From Humulus lupulus (taxonomy: Eukaryota; Streptophyta; Magnoliopsida; Rosales; Cannabaceae), in assembly GCF_963169125.1 (NCBI RefSeq), contig NC_084795.1, positions 136,501,701-136,565,700 on the forward strand: DNA of 64,000 nucleotides, read 5' to 3'. A program made the translations under genes and the position numbers. Positions 8,466-19,830 of this stretch are shown here, piece after piece (the first letter of the stretch is position 1; every line of letters starts with the position of its first letter). The notes under the pieces were generated by a model. The model was given only the letters and a program-made list of their open reading frames with translations, was not told the origin of the DNA and searched no databases.

Positions 8466-10723
8466 TGTAACGACCCAAAATCACTAATATGGCTTAAGGG
8501 CCTTGATTAGTGTGTCGGAAGGGCATAGTTGGTTTATGTGTGAATTTGTTGATTTAATGCATGATTATATGATAAGCATGCATGTATGATTATATGAATG
8601 TAAATGTTAAATGTTATATCTGTGAGAACCGCATTATTATGTGGGTAGATCTGCAGCGAGTGACTTGAGGCGATCCTAGGGAGCTAGATAGCAGGAAAGT
8701 CACAACAGGGCTTAATATTTGACTTTGGACAAGTCAGGGGTATTTCAGGTATCGGGTGATTATTTAGAATATCGAGTTATGGAAATAAATATATGGAGAT
8801 ATATTCGAGGTTAGGAAGCTTAGGCGGGAATTTTACCATTTTGCCCTCGGGGACGCTTTCAGTACCCCCGAGCCTCGGGATTGATCTAATTAGCTAAGAT
8901 TAGACTAAGGAATCAGAAAGTAGTAGAACAAAAGACCCAAACCGACCCATGTTTTCTCTTCTCCTCTCTTCTCTTTTCTCTCCCAAGAAAGCTATAGGGA
9001 ACTAAGGTGAATTCAGCTGGAAATCTTGTGATTTGAGCTGAAGTTTGAGGAATTAACTCAGCACTACCCAAGGAGCACTCAACCAAGGCCAAGGTAAGAA
9101 TTGAGTTTTGTTTTTGGGTGTTAGAATTATGAGTTTTGGCTGAATATTAAGGGTGTTTATGGTTTGAATATTTAAGGACTGAATTGGAGCTGAGAAGCTT
9201 GGGTTTTGGCTCAAAAGTTGTTAAGAAGGTGGTTCATCAAAGAAGGTAAACTTCAATTTGTAATCTAGAGGTTAAAATTTGAGTTTGCATGACTGGTTTT
9301 TGTGTTTTGAGCTGCTGGGTTTCAGAAATCAAAATGACATTTTAATGGGTTTTTAAGTTGGATTTATGTTGGGTTATGTTGTTAGAATCATGTTAAAAGT
9401 CTTGTGATTAATAGGTTTTGGATTTAGGGTGCTTTGGGGTGGTTTTGAATAAGGTTAGGATGTTAGAAATGGTGGATTTTCTGGGCACGAAGGGTTGGGC
9501 CGCGGCTCTGTTCTAGAGCGTTGCGGCCCTACGAAGCAGAGGAGCCAGGGAGGCTCGGCCAAAGGGGAGCGCCGCGGCGCCACAAGGCAGGGCCGCAACA
9601 CGTGTCTGCCTTCTGAGGGGCATGGTTTCTATTTCAGGGGCGGGCCACGGCTAGGTTTTAGGGGCCGCAGCCCTTAGCTGCATCTTTGATATTTTGGAGA
9701 TTCTAAGCGCGGGAACCTAACCTAGGGTGCTCGGGATCGATTTCACCACCGTGTTTGGTGAAATTCGACGTCCTGAAAGCTAGCATTGTACCCGGAAACC
9801 TTTATTTGAATATTAATGGAATCCATTACATTGGTTGTGAATAGGTGTTAAGCTAGGGCTCGGGAAGCGGACCGTGCTCGAGAGACGTCACTTGTAGTCG
9901 GTGAACTTGGAAATTAAAACTAAGAAAACTGCACCCGATTGTGTAATTATAAAGGGACTAAGGCTTCCCTAATATGTATGCTTTGAAAGGATGGTATTAT
10001 GCCATGTAAACAGTAAACCAACGGCCTAAGAGTGCCAAGGTTACACTAGCGCATAAGGCACGGCTCGACCACTGGTAGCCAAGGACAGCTTATTATGCAC
10101 TGAGCTCCATTTAAGCAGGTTGGAGTCAGTGGGGTAAACAGAGGGTGCGGCCTAAGTTGTCGGCCCTGATAATCATGTAACTTGATTGTTATTAACGTTT
10201 AATTGCATCTTTGATTCTGAGTGCATGTTATGTGGTTAATATGAGTCTCATGCCTAAAGGATTAATTATCTATTATTGTTATTTGTGATGCATATTATGT
10301 TTTCTTGCTGGGCCTTGGCTCACGGGTGTTACGTGGTGCAGGTAAAGGCAAGGGCAAACTTGATCAGCCCTGACTTGGAGATCTCTGTGAACTAAATGTA
10401 CATGACCAGCTGCTCAGCCACCACGGTTGAGGGGACGGCAGGAACAGGGGAACCAGAAATGTATGTTTTGCCTTAGAATGGCTGATAGTTGTCTGTATTT
10501 TGGAGATTCTGTAAACCGACTTTTAAATACTGTTTTTTTTTTTTTTTGGGATCCCATCTGTAAAATTGTTTAGTTATATAAAATGTATCTTTTGAGACCA
10601 AAACCCTTTTTAACCCTAGCACATTCATGGATAGTGACACGTTTTTAATTAAATGACTTGATTAGCAAGTCTGCACCTTTATAAGTACACAGTGTAGTGG
10701 TCTTGGCTATCCAGGGCGTTACA
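8466..10723 (+). repeat. 3' LTR of A1
   Basis: TGTAACGACCC ... GGCGTTACA, 2258 bp. It keeps the full TG terminus missing in the 5' copy. The palindrome near 8624 is mutated (CCGCATTATTATGTGG). The GC-rich block is at about 9485-9680. H1 is at 10413-10431, TGGGATCCCA at 10547-10556 and H2 at 10655-10671. It abuts the interior of a B-family LTR at 10724. Confidence 0.93.
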
Positions 10724-12384
10724 CCTGTCCTTTTTGTGCCAGGTTGGGTTTTAACGGATTTTAAGCGCGAGTTTCCAATTCTCAAGGCTCAGGATCGAAT
10801 CTACAAACCGTTTTAGTTGGATTCAAGGTCTCGGGTGCGGGGTTATAGACCATGAAGCTTTTATTATGCATTTTATTGATGGGATTTCGTATTTGGTTAT
10901 GATTAGGTGACCGCTAAGGGACCTAATGACAGGATCGTTCTCAAGAGTCATTCTTCATTTATTTTACGCTCAAGCCAAAGGTCAGAAAACTGCACCCAGT
11001 ATGTGATGCATGTGATGCATGCGATACATGTGATGATGCCCTGGCATGGATGTGAAATATGGAATTTGCCAGAGCTTAAGTCTCTATGATTGTGCATGAT
11101 TATAACTATGCCTGTGATTATTGATTAAGCATTTTGAATGCCTTATATCTGCATATTTGACATATGATATATGTCTGTTTCTATTACCTCAATGATGAAG
11201 CACTAACTGATTTGTCAAGGAATGGCATTGGTGTCAGTATTGATTGTTAAATTGTGACTTATCAGTCAAGATCTGCAATAGTACTGAGCACTGGTCGTAT
11301 GGTATTGGCTTATGAGTCAAGAACGGTACTAGCGTGTTTAACACAAGTCGAAATGATTAGATCTAATTAACATGAGCATTAAATGCTTGACCGACCCCAA
11401 GGTCAAAGAAACCTAAAGCGCTTATCTAGTCTAAAGGCTAGTTACGTAGAGTCAGGGCCAAAAGGCTCAGGTGACTGAAACATCACATGGCTTAGGGAGC
11501 GGATCCCCAGAGATACACTTATTAGTCATCTATTCAGCGAGTGAATTATTAGTCGTCTATTCAGAGACTGACTTATTATTCATCTATTTTGCGAGTGACT
11601 TATTAGTCATCTATCCACAGATAGACTTATTAGTCATATATTCAGAGATAGACTTATTAGTCATATATTCAGAGGGTGACTTATTAGTCATCTATACAGA
11701 GAGTGACTTATTTTTTATCTATACAGAGATAGACTTATTAGTCATATATATAGAGATAGACTTATTACTCATCTATACAGAGATATACTAATTAGTCATC
11801 TATACAGAGATCGACTTATTAGTCATCTATATAGAGATAGACTTATTAGTCATCTACCTTAGAGAGTAGGATTCCACAGTCATTTATCTGCACCTGTCTG
11901 CATGCATGAATAGGGTTATTACTGATATGCATGCTTGTTATGATTTGGTGACACTTTATTAACTGCTTATAAGCATGTTTAAGTTTTCTTGTTGAGCCTC
12001 GGCTCACAGGTGCTATGTTGTGCAAGTAAAGGCAAAAGAAAGCTGGACCATCCTTGAGTTGGAGAGCTTAGGTGATGATGTGTACATATGCGCCTGCTCG
12101 ACCACCATGGTCGAAGGTTTAAAGAAGAACTAGGGTTAAACCCTATTTTGTCGCTTAGGTCGGCTGGTTATAAATCTTTTATTATAATTAACCTTTAAAA
12201 TATATTTTGGGATCCCAATGTATACAGTAAATGTTTTAGTGAAACGTTGTATCTTTGACCAAAATTTTTAACCCTAAACCGTTAAACACATTTAGTTAAA
12301 TGATTATGGCCACATGACTCATTTAGCGAGTTTAGCACTGTTTAAAATGCACAACATAACGGTCCCTGGGTAGTAGGGCATTAC
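10724..12384 (+). repeat. B1 left LTR, 3' portion only
   Basis: Matches 15161-16764 of the right LTR. It starts abruptly where A1's 3' LTR ends and finishes in GGCATTAC without the final A. It contains exon-2-like sequence (10907-10980, donor mutated to GTCAG), the minisatellite, H1 (12097-12115), TGGGATCCCA (12208-12217) and H2 (12316-12332). Confidence 0.88.
11518..11868 (+). repeat. 27-bp minisatellite, 13 units, B1 left LTR
   Basis: Thirteen 27-bp units of the type CTTATTAGTCATCTATTCAG plus 7 nt (AGAGTGA). Each junction makes a TGACTTATTAGTCA near-palindrome. Since 27 is divisible by three, the array stays open in one frame and gives a spurious repeat peptide. It lies inside the putative intron 2. 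Confidence 0.95.
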
Positions 12385-13987
12385 TACTTAGAGATTGGCA
12401 AAGGTCAAGGAATACCTCAGAGGGCATCAATTTCCTTGGATGGGCAGGGTATTACATGTGCTTTGTGGAAGAGTTCTGAATCTGTTTTACATATCAGAAC
12501 CAGTTTGTAGGTTGTTATAACAGCTCATTGACAGGAAAAGATGATTGCCTATGCATCATGTTATTTGAAGGATATGACCAAAACTATAGCAGAGTTACTG
12601 GTGGGCCAGGTGGGCAACATTATGTTTGAGTTACTCTTTTAGAGAGGATCAAAGGAAAAACAGTTAAGTGGACCATAGATGGGAAGGATTGAGGGGAATG
12701 TCTTAGCTGGATTAGCTAAGGACTATGCAGCGTCATGTATGAGTTTATTGAGGTATAAGGACCAGGCTGATATTCCGATGGACACTGGAATTAAATGGGA
12801 GATTCTGGATGAATCTCATATTACCATTTTATTCTCTTCATCCAGGCATCATGAAAGATGTACCAAAATCTGAAAGATTTATATTGGTGGCCTGGGATGG
12901 AGAGGGACATGACTGAATACGTGGCCAAGTTCTTAGCATGTTAACAGGTCAAGACAGAGTATCAGAAACCAGTAGGGCCATTGCAGCCTTTGTGTATTCT
13001 ATAATGGAAGTAAAGAAAACATCGCGATAGGTTTCGCGGTGGGGCTACCCAGGATAGTGGGTCAGCATGTTTTGGTTCGAGTCATTCTGGACCAGTATAT
13101 AGATTAGCTCGCTTTTTATCAGTAAGGACAAGTAATACAGTTGACCAATATACAGTTCTCTATGTCAGAGAGATAGTACGCCTTCTTGAGAATTCAGAGC
13201 CTATCTTATTTGATGAGGATCCTATTATTACTTCCAAGTCTTGGGAAAAGTTACGGAAGGCAATGAGTATATAGTTGGAGTTTAGTACAGTTTATTATCC
13301 TCAGACTGATGGTAAATCAGAGAGAGTTATCCAGTTATTGGAGGGGCACCTTATGAGATGTTGTATGGTAAGGAAAGTTTATTACCCATTCATTGGGATG
13401 AAATGGGTGAGATGTTATATCTGGATCCTGAGGTAGTTCAGGGGACCATTGAAGCTATTGAAAAGGTTAGAGCTCAGATGCTCGCTTCCCAGAGTAAATG
13501 GAAAAGTTATGTTGATCTGAAATGCAGGAACATATATGGAGTTCCAAGTGGAAGACTGTATCTTCCCTAGAATATCATCATGGAAAGGGGTGAGGAGGTA
13601 AAGGTAAGTTAAGCCCTAGATTAGTAAATCCATTAGAAATCCTGATTAGGATCAATCAAGTTGTCCTATGGATTGGCCTTATTATTGGCACTATCAGCAG
13701 TATACAGCGTATTTCATATTTTCATGTTGAGGAAACATGTATTAGATGACACTTATGTGTTGAGTCATGAGGATCTGGAATTGGAGGCTAAGTTATCCTA
13801 TGAGGAGCTAGCCACTTTATATATGAGACAGAAAAAAAAACAAGGTTCTAAAAGACAAAGATAAACCTTTGGTTAAGGTATGATACAAAAACAGTGAGGT
13901 CAAGGGAGCGACCTGGAAACTGAAATCAGGTATGCGGGATTGATGTTCCGGGCTGGTCAGATAAAATTTTGAGGACGAAATGTCTAT
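12385..13987 (+). pseudogene. RT end, integrase and chromodomain remnants of B1
   Basis: Late RT is recognisable just after the LTR (NTSEG, then FLGWAGYY near 12430-12455). The integrase zinc module follows around 12680-12950 (LAGLAKDYA, WEILDESH). Decayed core remnants lie around 13010-13330 (TDGKSERVIQ near 13305), with a deletion to MLYGKE and PIHWDEMGEMLYL (13358-13430). A GPY/chromodomain remnant covers about 13600-13960 (VFHIFMLRKHV, LSYEE). Several stops and frameshifts are present, and gag, protease and most of RT are missing. It is clearly more decayed than A1 and encodes nothing intact. Confidence 0.85.
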
Positions 13988-13997
13988 AAGGAGGGGA
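13988..13997 (+). other. polypurine tract of B1
   Basis: AAGGAGGGGA, 4 nt before the TG of the right LTR, the same context as in A1 and A2. Confidence 0.88.
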
Positions 13998-14611
13998 TAG
14001 TTGTAATGTCCCAAATTTCCTAATAAGGGTTAGGGCCTTGATTAGGGGGCCAGGATGGCAAATTATGGAATTATGTGATATTATATGAAATTATGTGATT
14101 ACATGCATGATTATGTGAGTTATATTATTATATGATGATAATTACATGCATGTGGGCCCACTTCTTATTAGAAAGGGAATTTTTGTAATTTTGGCCATTG
14201 AGAGTGTAATTGTATATTTATGTGCATGTATGTGATATATGGATGAGACCACATTATTATGTGGATATGGTTGAACTATTCGACATGAGACGATCCTAGG
14301 ATGTAAGTTAGCAGTTTGGTCATAACGGGATTAATTACTGGGCTCGGGGTGAGCCTAGGGGTAAATTGGTGTTTAGTACATTATCGAGAATGAGCGAGTA
14401 ATGGGATATAATTTAATAATTAGTGAGGATATTGGGAATAATGGGAATTGGAGGACGTTAATTATGATTAACGGGACAGATGGGAAATGACAGTTTTTCC
14501 ATTGCTAGCCTTAAGAGGTTTGATTTGGTCGTAAGGGCATTTTGGTCATTTGACCAATGGATATACTCAGCCAAGGACGGTTGTAGAGGGTTTAAGGGTG
14601 AAAATAAAGGG

Positions 14612-14632
14612 TTCTCTCTCTCTCTCTCTCTC
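14612..14632 (+). repeat. (CT)n microsatellite in B1 LTR
   Basis: About 20 bases of alternating C and T in the CT-rich leader-like part of the LTR, upstream of the first donor-like site. Confidence 0.9.
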
Positions 14633-15320
14633 GATTTTTTCTCTTCTCTCTCTCGGTTGGGATTTTGAAGCAAGCAAGGGGATTTGAGGCTTAAGGATTA
14701 AAGCTTGAGAGTTTAGGATTATGTTCAACAACTCCAGGGGTTCAATTCTGGGATTGAGGTAAGGATTTTCAGGTTAATTTCTAAGTTATTACTCTGTTTT
14801 TGAGATAGTTTGTAAGCTTGAGATTATAATCTTAGAGGTGGATATTGGTTGGTGTTTTAAGTGGTATTAAGCTTGGGTTTTGTTTTTTGAATGGTGATAA
14901 GATTCTGGTGATGATTAATTGTGATATTGGGATTGGTTTGAAGAGTTTTGATTGAGGTTTAGATTGAGAAATATGCAAGGGAGCTGGGTTTGCGGGGTCA
15001 AGTCACGACTTGAAGGTGTTCCAGAGCCTCCCCTGGGCTCTGTAAAGCAGGTACGCCGCAATCCACAAGGTCAAGTTGCGGCCCGCCCTTGGCACCCAGG
15101 CAGAGGACCTCTCTGACTTGGGGGCGTGCCATGACCCTTCGGGTCAGGTCGCAGGCCGCCTGTCCTTTTTGTGCCAGGTTGGGTCTTAATGGATTTTAAG
15201 AGCGTGTTTCCAATTCTTAAGGCTCAGGATCGAATCTACTAATCGTTTTAGTAGGATTCGATGTCTCGGGAGCAGGGTTTTATACGATGAACCTTTTATT
15301 ATTCATTTGCTTATGATTAG

Positions 15321-16405
15321 GTGACCGCTAAGGGGCCTAAGGATAGGATCGTTCTCAAGAGTCATTCTTCATTTATTTTACGCTCAAGCAAAAGGTAAGA
15401 AAACTAGACCCAGTATGTGATGCATGCGATACATGTGATTATGGCAAGGCGTGAATGTAAATTATGGAATTTTCCAGAGCTTGAGTCTCTATTATTGTGC
15501 ATGATTATAATTATGCTTGTGATTATTGATTAAGCATGTTGAATGCCTTATATCTGCATATTTGACATATGATATATGTCTGTTTGCAGTACCTCATTGA
15601 GGAAGCACTGACTTATTAGTCAAGGGAAGACATTGGTGTTAATATTGATTGTTAAGCTGTGACTTATCAGTCAAGATCAACAATAGCGTTGAGCACTGGT
15701 CGTATGGTATTGGCTTATGAATCAAGAATGGTATTATCATGGTTAACGCAAGCCGAAATGATTAGATCTAATCAACATGAGCATTAAATGCTTGTCCGAC
15801 CCCAAGGTCAAAGAAAACTAAAGCGCTTGTCTAGTCTAGAGGCTGGTTACGTAGAGCCAGGGCCAAAAGGCTCAGGTGACTAAAACGTCACATGGCTTAG
15901 GGAGCGGATCCCCAGAGATAGACTTATTAGTCATCTATTCAGAGAGTGACTTATTAGTCATCTATTCAGAGAGTGACTTATTAGTCATCTATTCTACTAG
16001 TGACTTATTAGTCATCTATCCAGAGATAGCCTTATTAGTCATCTATTCAGAGACAGACTCATTAGTCATATATTCATAGAGTGACTTATTAGTCATCTAT
16101 ACAGAGAGTGACTTATTAGTTTTCTATACAGAGATAGACTTATCAGTTATCTATACAAAGATAGACTTATGAGTCATCTATACAGAGAGAGACTTATTAG
16201 TCATCTATACAGAGATAGACTTATTAGTCATCTACCTCAGAGAGCAGGACTCCACAGTCATTTATCTATACCTGCATGCATGCATGAATAGGGTTATTAC
16301 CTCTAGGCATGCTTGTGATGATTTGGTGACACGTTATTAACTACTTATAAGCATGTTTAAGTTTTCTTGCTGAGTCTCGGCTCACGGGTGTGTTATGTGG
16401 TGCAG
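15321..16405 (+). other. putative LTR exon 2 (15321-15394) and intron 2 (15395-16405) of B1
   Basis: Exon 2 is 74 nt, between TTATGATTAG and AAAG|GTAAGAAAAC. The intron is 1011 nt and ends TGGTGCAG|GTAAAGG with CTCAC at 16381-16385. The extra length relative to A1 comes largely from the minisatellite. Confidence 0.5.
15923..16246 (+). repeat. 27-bp minisatellite, 12 units, B1 right LTR
   Basis: Same unit as at 11518-11868, with one unit fewer and different unit variants. The TGACT ... AGTCA arms are kept in most units. Confidence 0.95.
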
Positions 16406-16476
16406 GTAAAGGCAAAAGAAAGGTGGACCATTCTTGAGTTGGAGAGCTTAGGTGACGATGTGTACATACGTGGCTG

Positions 16477-16712
16477 CTCGACCACCATGGCCGAGGGTTT
16501 AAGGAGAAACTAGGGTTAAACCCTATTTTTTCGCTTAGGTCGGCTGGTTATAAATCTTTTATTGTAATTAACCTTTAAAATATATTTTGGGATCCCAATG
16601 TATATAGTAAACATTTTAGTGAAACGTTGTATCTTTGACCAAAAATTTTAACCCTAAACCGTTAATCACATTTAGTTTCACGATTATGGCCAAATGACTC
16701 GTTTAGCGAGTT
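16477..16712 (+). other. conserved stem-loops H1 and H2, B1 right LTR
   Basis: H1 (16477-16495) is CTCGACC-ACCAT-GGCCGAG with one A-C mismatch; the left LTR has GGTCGAA in the right arm. H2 (16696-16712) is GACTCG-TTTAG-CGAGTT. Compared with A1, the fourth pair of H1 changes from A-T to G-C and the fifth pair of H2 from T-A to C-G. Confidence 0.5.
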
Positions 16713-16765
16713 TATCACTATTTAAAATGCACAACGTAACGGTCCCTGGGTAGTAGGGCGTTACA

Positions 16766-17220
16766 ATGACATCTTTGATTTGTTTATAGACACAAGGTTC
16801 ATAAACATTTTCTTCAAAACTATATGTTTTAATTATATCATCAAATCTCAGATTCCAAGATCTTGAAGCTTGTTTGAGTCCATAAATGGACCTAAGAAGC
16901 TTGCAAACCATTTGCTCTTGACCTTTTATTTTGAACCCTTCTTGTTGAGACATATAAATGGTCTCGTCAAGATAGCCATTCAGAAATGTTGTCTTAACAT
17001 CCATTTTCCATGTCTCATAATCCATGCAAGCAGCTATGGACAAGAGTATGTGAATAGATTTCAGCATGGCCACAAGAGAAAAGGTTTCTTCATAATCAAC
17101 TCCTTCTCTCTAAGTATAGCCCTTGGCTACAAGACTAGTTATGAAAGTCTTCACTTTCCCATCCACTTCTTTTTTCTTCTTGAATATTCATTTGCAACTG
17201 ATAACTTTAACATTTTCTAG
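16766..17220 (-). pseudogene. copia reverse transcriptase, N-terminal half
   Basis: The polymerase fingers/palm region is recognisable from WKMDVKTTFLNGYLDE, IYMSQQEGF, VCKLLRSIYGLKQASRSW and the FDDII segment, all typical of copia RT. A TAG near 17110 interrupts the frame where CAG is expected (before REGVDYEETF). The sequence ends in ...QIKDVI at the B1 border, well before the YVDD box, so the catalytic half is missing. It lies downstream of integrase in the same orientation. Confidence 0.92.
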
Positions 17221-17715
17221 TAGATCTTAAAGAATCCTAATGGAATCGGAATACATTGATTCCATTTCCATGTTCATTACGTCTTGCCATTTTTCTTTAT
17301 CAGAATCTCTCATTGCATCTCTATATGTCAATGGATCATCTTTGTTTGTGTCAGACACAAGCATTTGAACTTCGTGTTCATAGCAAATTGGTTGTTTGAC
17401 AACCCTCCCACTACGACGAAGCTCTCTATTATTCTGACTAGAACTTGTGGCTTCTTCTTATCGTTGTTCATTGTGAATAGTTGTTGATCTATTTCCTTGA
17501 TCTAAGACCATTTCCTCTAGTATAACCTTACTACGAGGCTTGTGGTTGTTAATATAATCATACTCAGGAAAAGTAGCATTTATCGATACAAATGTTTTAT
17601 TTTCTTTTGGACTATAAAATATACCACCTTTAGTCTCTTCGGAATACCTTACAAACATGCATAGTTCAGTGTGAGATTTCAGCTTTCCATTCTTTCCTTT
17701 CAGCATGTGTGCTAG
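17221..17715 (-). pseudogene. copia integrase-to-RT linker
   Basis: This is the region after the integrase core, recognisable from HMLKGKNGKLKSHTE, the GGIFYSPKENKTFVS segment and ATFPEYDYI. These are conserved in copia elements between integrase and RT. An RT-proximal part follows at 17221-17460 with frame breaks. Its upstream neighbour should be integrase ending in ELWN...KP, but an insert of about 1.1 kb separates them. Confidence 0.82.
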
Positions 17716-18848
17716 ATGTAACATGTCAGCCTTAAGGGCATGTTACAAGCTAGGTTGGTGCTCGGTCAGATGCACAGATGAGGGTGCAGGCTGGTGAGCA
17801 TGCTATTGCCTAGTTTGTACGACGGTGGCATTTTCGTAAATATCTTCAATATTACCCCGAAATGGACAGGACTTGGTAGGTTCCATATTGAAGGGTCAAT
17901 GACTGCAATGGTGTGATTTGATTTGGGAGATTTGGAGAATTGGCTAGCTGAGAGCCAAATATGTCTCCCAAGCAAAAATCATATATGTTCCTAGTAGAAG
18001 GCTAAAAGCTCAGAACACTCTTTGTAAGGGGAGCACCTGGTGTCAGATCTCCACCACCCCCTGGCGCAGGTGCGTCAAGTGAGCTACTAATAGTTAGGAG
18101 GGCTAATAGGGTGGGGATATGAAGACCACAAGGGGGCTCATATGTCTCCATAAGTAGGAGTACTTGTGGACATTACTGGGCTGCCCCGGTAGTGCGTTGA
18201 AGTGTGCTGCCAGAGGTTTATGGGTCAGTTCTCTTGGCTTGTCGGTATGCCGCTTCCATGGAACGTGGCCCAAACCTCTGAGAGACGTCGCGGCATGCCA
18301 TGGCAACAAGTCTTGACACAAGATGGCACGGGAAGTCATTCATGGGACTTGCTATCATACATGCATTGAAGAGTGCACAATGCTTGAGAAGGACAGAGGT
18401 CCAATGTGTGCTACTAGTTTGGCAGCTAGTCTTGAGGGTCCGCCAACATGCATGAAGGCATGGTGCCTTGAGGATTGGACCATGGATGTATGGGAGTCCT
18501 TGGTCTATGACGTGAGCTATTCAGATAGTATCGAATGGGGCATGATGAGAGGTGTTGGCACGTCAGCTTGGTGTTGGCTCTTGGCCACACATGCTCCCTT
18601 GGCTTGCGAATGTCTTGGTGTACATCGGTGTTGGACAATGGGAGATGCTTGAGAACACAACTCAGTGGGAGTTCTTCGAGCGACGGAAGTGCGCAGAGGC
18701 ACACGGTCGAGTGAAAAATGTGCCCATTGTTATCCGAATGGTTGGAAGGCTGACCTTGGCTCAGAGGAGTCAAGGTGTCACATGGGCATTTCCGCTATCA
18801 AAATGTCAGCTCATGACACTGGCACCCCTAAATATGAAAATGGTGTAA
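17716..18848. mobile_element. unclassified insert in the copia element (about 1.1 kb)
   Basis: The copia coding sequence breaks on both sides here. On the minus strand it stops after the ELWNDTKP-like end of integrase and resumes at HMLKGK. The insert is more GC-rich than its surroundings. It begins with an inverted repeat (TGTAACATG ... CATGTTACA within 31 nt). It has no PBS, purine tract or recognisable protein, and the open frames on both strands look incidental. Edges are approximate and no target duplication is clear. A decayed solo LTR or DNA transposon is possible. Confidence 0.5.
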
Positions 18849-19380
18849 AGTAGGTTTAGTATCATTCCATAGTTCTAACGGTGTCTTCTGGATAGACTTG
18901 GATGGAACAGCATTCAATATTTACATTGAATTTTATAGTCCTAGAACGACAGTGGCAATGATGAATAACTCATCATTGATCTAACCATGTCTAATAACGT
19001 CTTGTTCCTTCTTTCTAAAACACTATTTTCCTATGGCATTCCATATGCAGTGAGTTGGGATTGAATTCCCTACTCACACAAGTGGTCCTCGAATTCATAA
19101 TCTAAGTACTATCCTCCTTGATCAAATCGAAGAACTTTCAGTGATTTACCTAATTTATTTTCAGATTCTACTTGGAATTCTTTAAACTTTCCAAAAGTTT
19201 CAGATTTCTTTTGCATCAAATATTGGTAACCATATCTTGAATAATCATCAATAAAAGTGATAAAGTATTCAAACCCTCCTCTTGCTTGTACATTAAGTGG
19301 ACCACACACGTCAGTGTGTACAAGTTGGAGTGGTTCTATGGCTCTTGAACCTTTTGCCATATATATGTTTCACTCTCGAA
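18849..19380 (-). pseudogene. copia integrase remnant
   Basis: The core is visible as VHTDVCGPLNVQARGGF and YFITFIDDYSRYGY, which carry the two catalytic Asp residues, followed by KSLKVLRFDQGG. Past several stops, the sequence ERRNKTLLDMVRSMM carries the region of the catalytic Glu. The C-terminal part ends near 18849. The HHCC zinc module upstream is largely lost: only a single ICQ/KCQK-like remnant is seen near 19390-19500. Confidence 0.88.
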
Positions 19381-19830
19381 ATCAGTCTTTTGACATTTAA
19401 TAGATCTTGGGTTAGCAACTTTAAACATTTCAGAGTTGTAGATTGATCTTTCTTTTGCCTTCAGCTTATATAGCCCATCATTGGATTTAGATTGACAAAT
19501 TTCAATACCAAATCTTGAAATAACAATTGAATTATTATTGAAAGAAATACCAAAACCTTATTCATGCAACATAGAAATGGAAATTAAGTTTCTAGTAAAT
19601 TCAGGAATAAAATAAACATTGTCCAAAACAAGAAATTTATTTTTATCAAATGGTAAATGGGTTGTTCCAATTACTTTTGCAGAGACAACCTGACCACTGC
19701 CAACCCTCATAGTCACCTCCTCATCAGTAAGCTCCCTTGAAGAACTAAGAATCTGTAAGGAAAAGCAAACATGGTTAGTGGCACAAGAATCAACAATCCA
19801 TGATGTATTATCTTCCACTAAACAGACTTC
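19381..19830 (-). pseudogene. copia protease and pre-integrase remnant
   Basis: The segment WIVDSCATNHVC aligns with the copia protease active site, normally DSGATNH. The glycine after DS is cysteine, which should inactivate it. DNVYFIPEFTRNLISIS is the characteristic downstream segment. A stop follows at 19558, then a decayed pre-integrase region. It sits between gag and integrase as expected. Confidence 0.88.

Larger units (their letters stand above)
1134..10723 (+). mobile_element. A1: Ty3 chromovirus-type LTR retrotransposon (Tekay/Del-like), nearly full length, coding-dead
   Basis: Two direct LTRs (1134-3419 and 8466-10723) flank a primer-binding site, gag, protease, RT, RNase H, integrase with a chromodomain-like tail, and a polypurine tract, in the order usual for Ty3. 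The chromodomain after the integrase GPF motif places it among chromoviruses; Tekay/Del is inferred. The LTRs differ by a few percent by eye, so insertion is fairly recent, yet the polyprotein has several stops and frameshifts. The 5' LTR lacks its TG terminus and the flanks share no target duplication, so the left junction is rearranged. Confidence 0.93.
10724..16765 (+). mobile_element. B1: Tekay-like LTR retrotransposon, left-truncated and internally deleted
   Basis: A partial left LTR (10724-12384) is followed directly by late RT sequence, so the primer site, gag, protease and most of RT are gone. Integrase and chromodomain remnants, a polypurine tract and a complete right LTR (14002-16765) follow. 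The right LTR abuts minus-strand copia RT sequence at 16766, so B1 inserted into the copia element. The copia half expected on its left is absent. Confidence 0.88.
14002..16765 (+). repeat. B1 right (3') LTR
   Basis: TGTAATGTCCC ... GGGCGTTACA, 2764 bp. It holds the palindrome CCACATTATTATGTGG (14249-14264), a (CT)n run (14612-14632), a first donor GAG|GTAAGG (14758/14759), a GC-rich block (about 14995-15170), exon 2 and intron 2 (15321-16405), the 27-bp minisatellite, H1 (16477-16495), TGGGATCCCA (16588-16597) and H2 (16696-16712). The internal reading frame at 15876-16079 is minisatellite, not a gene. Confidence 0.92.

Noticed and set aside
9495..9677. Open frame in the A1 3' LTR
   Set aside because: GC-rich block without stops by composition; the 5' LTR copy does not keep the frame.
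11471..11791. Open frame encoding a repeated DLLVIYSE-type peptide (also 15876-16079)
   Set aside because: It is the 27-bp minisatellite read in one frame. The unit length is a multiple of three, and the frame changes between the two LTRs.
11518..11868. CRISPR-like regular repeat
   Set aside because: It is a direct tandem array without unique spacers, in a plant LTR.
18323..18853. Several overlapping open frames on both strands in the copia insert
   Set aside because: No recognisable motif, no consistent strand, and no splice or promoter context. Treated as part of an unclassified insert.
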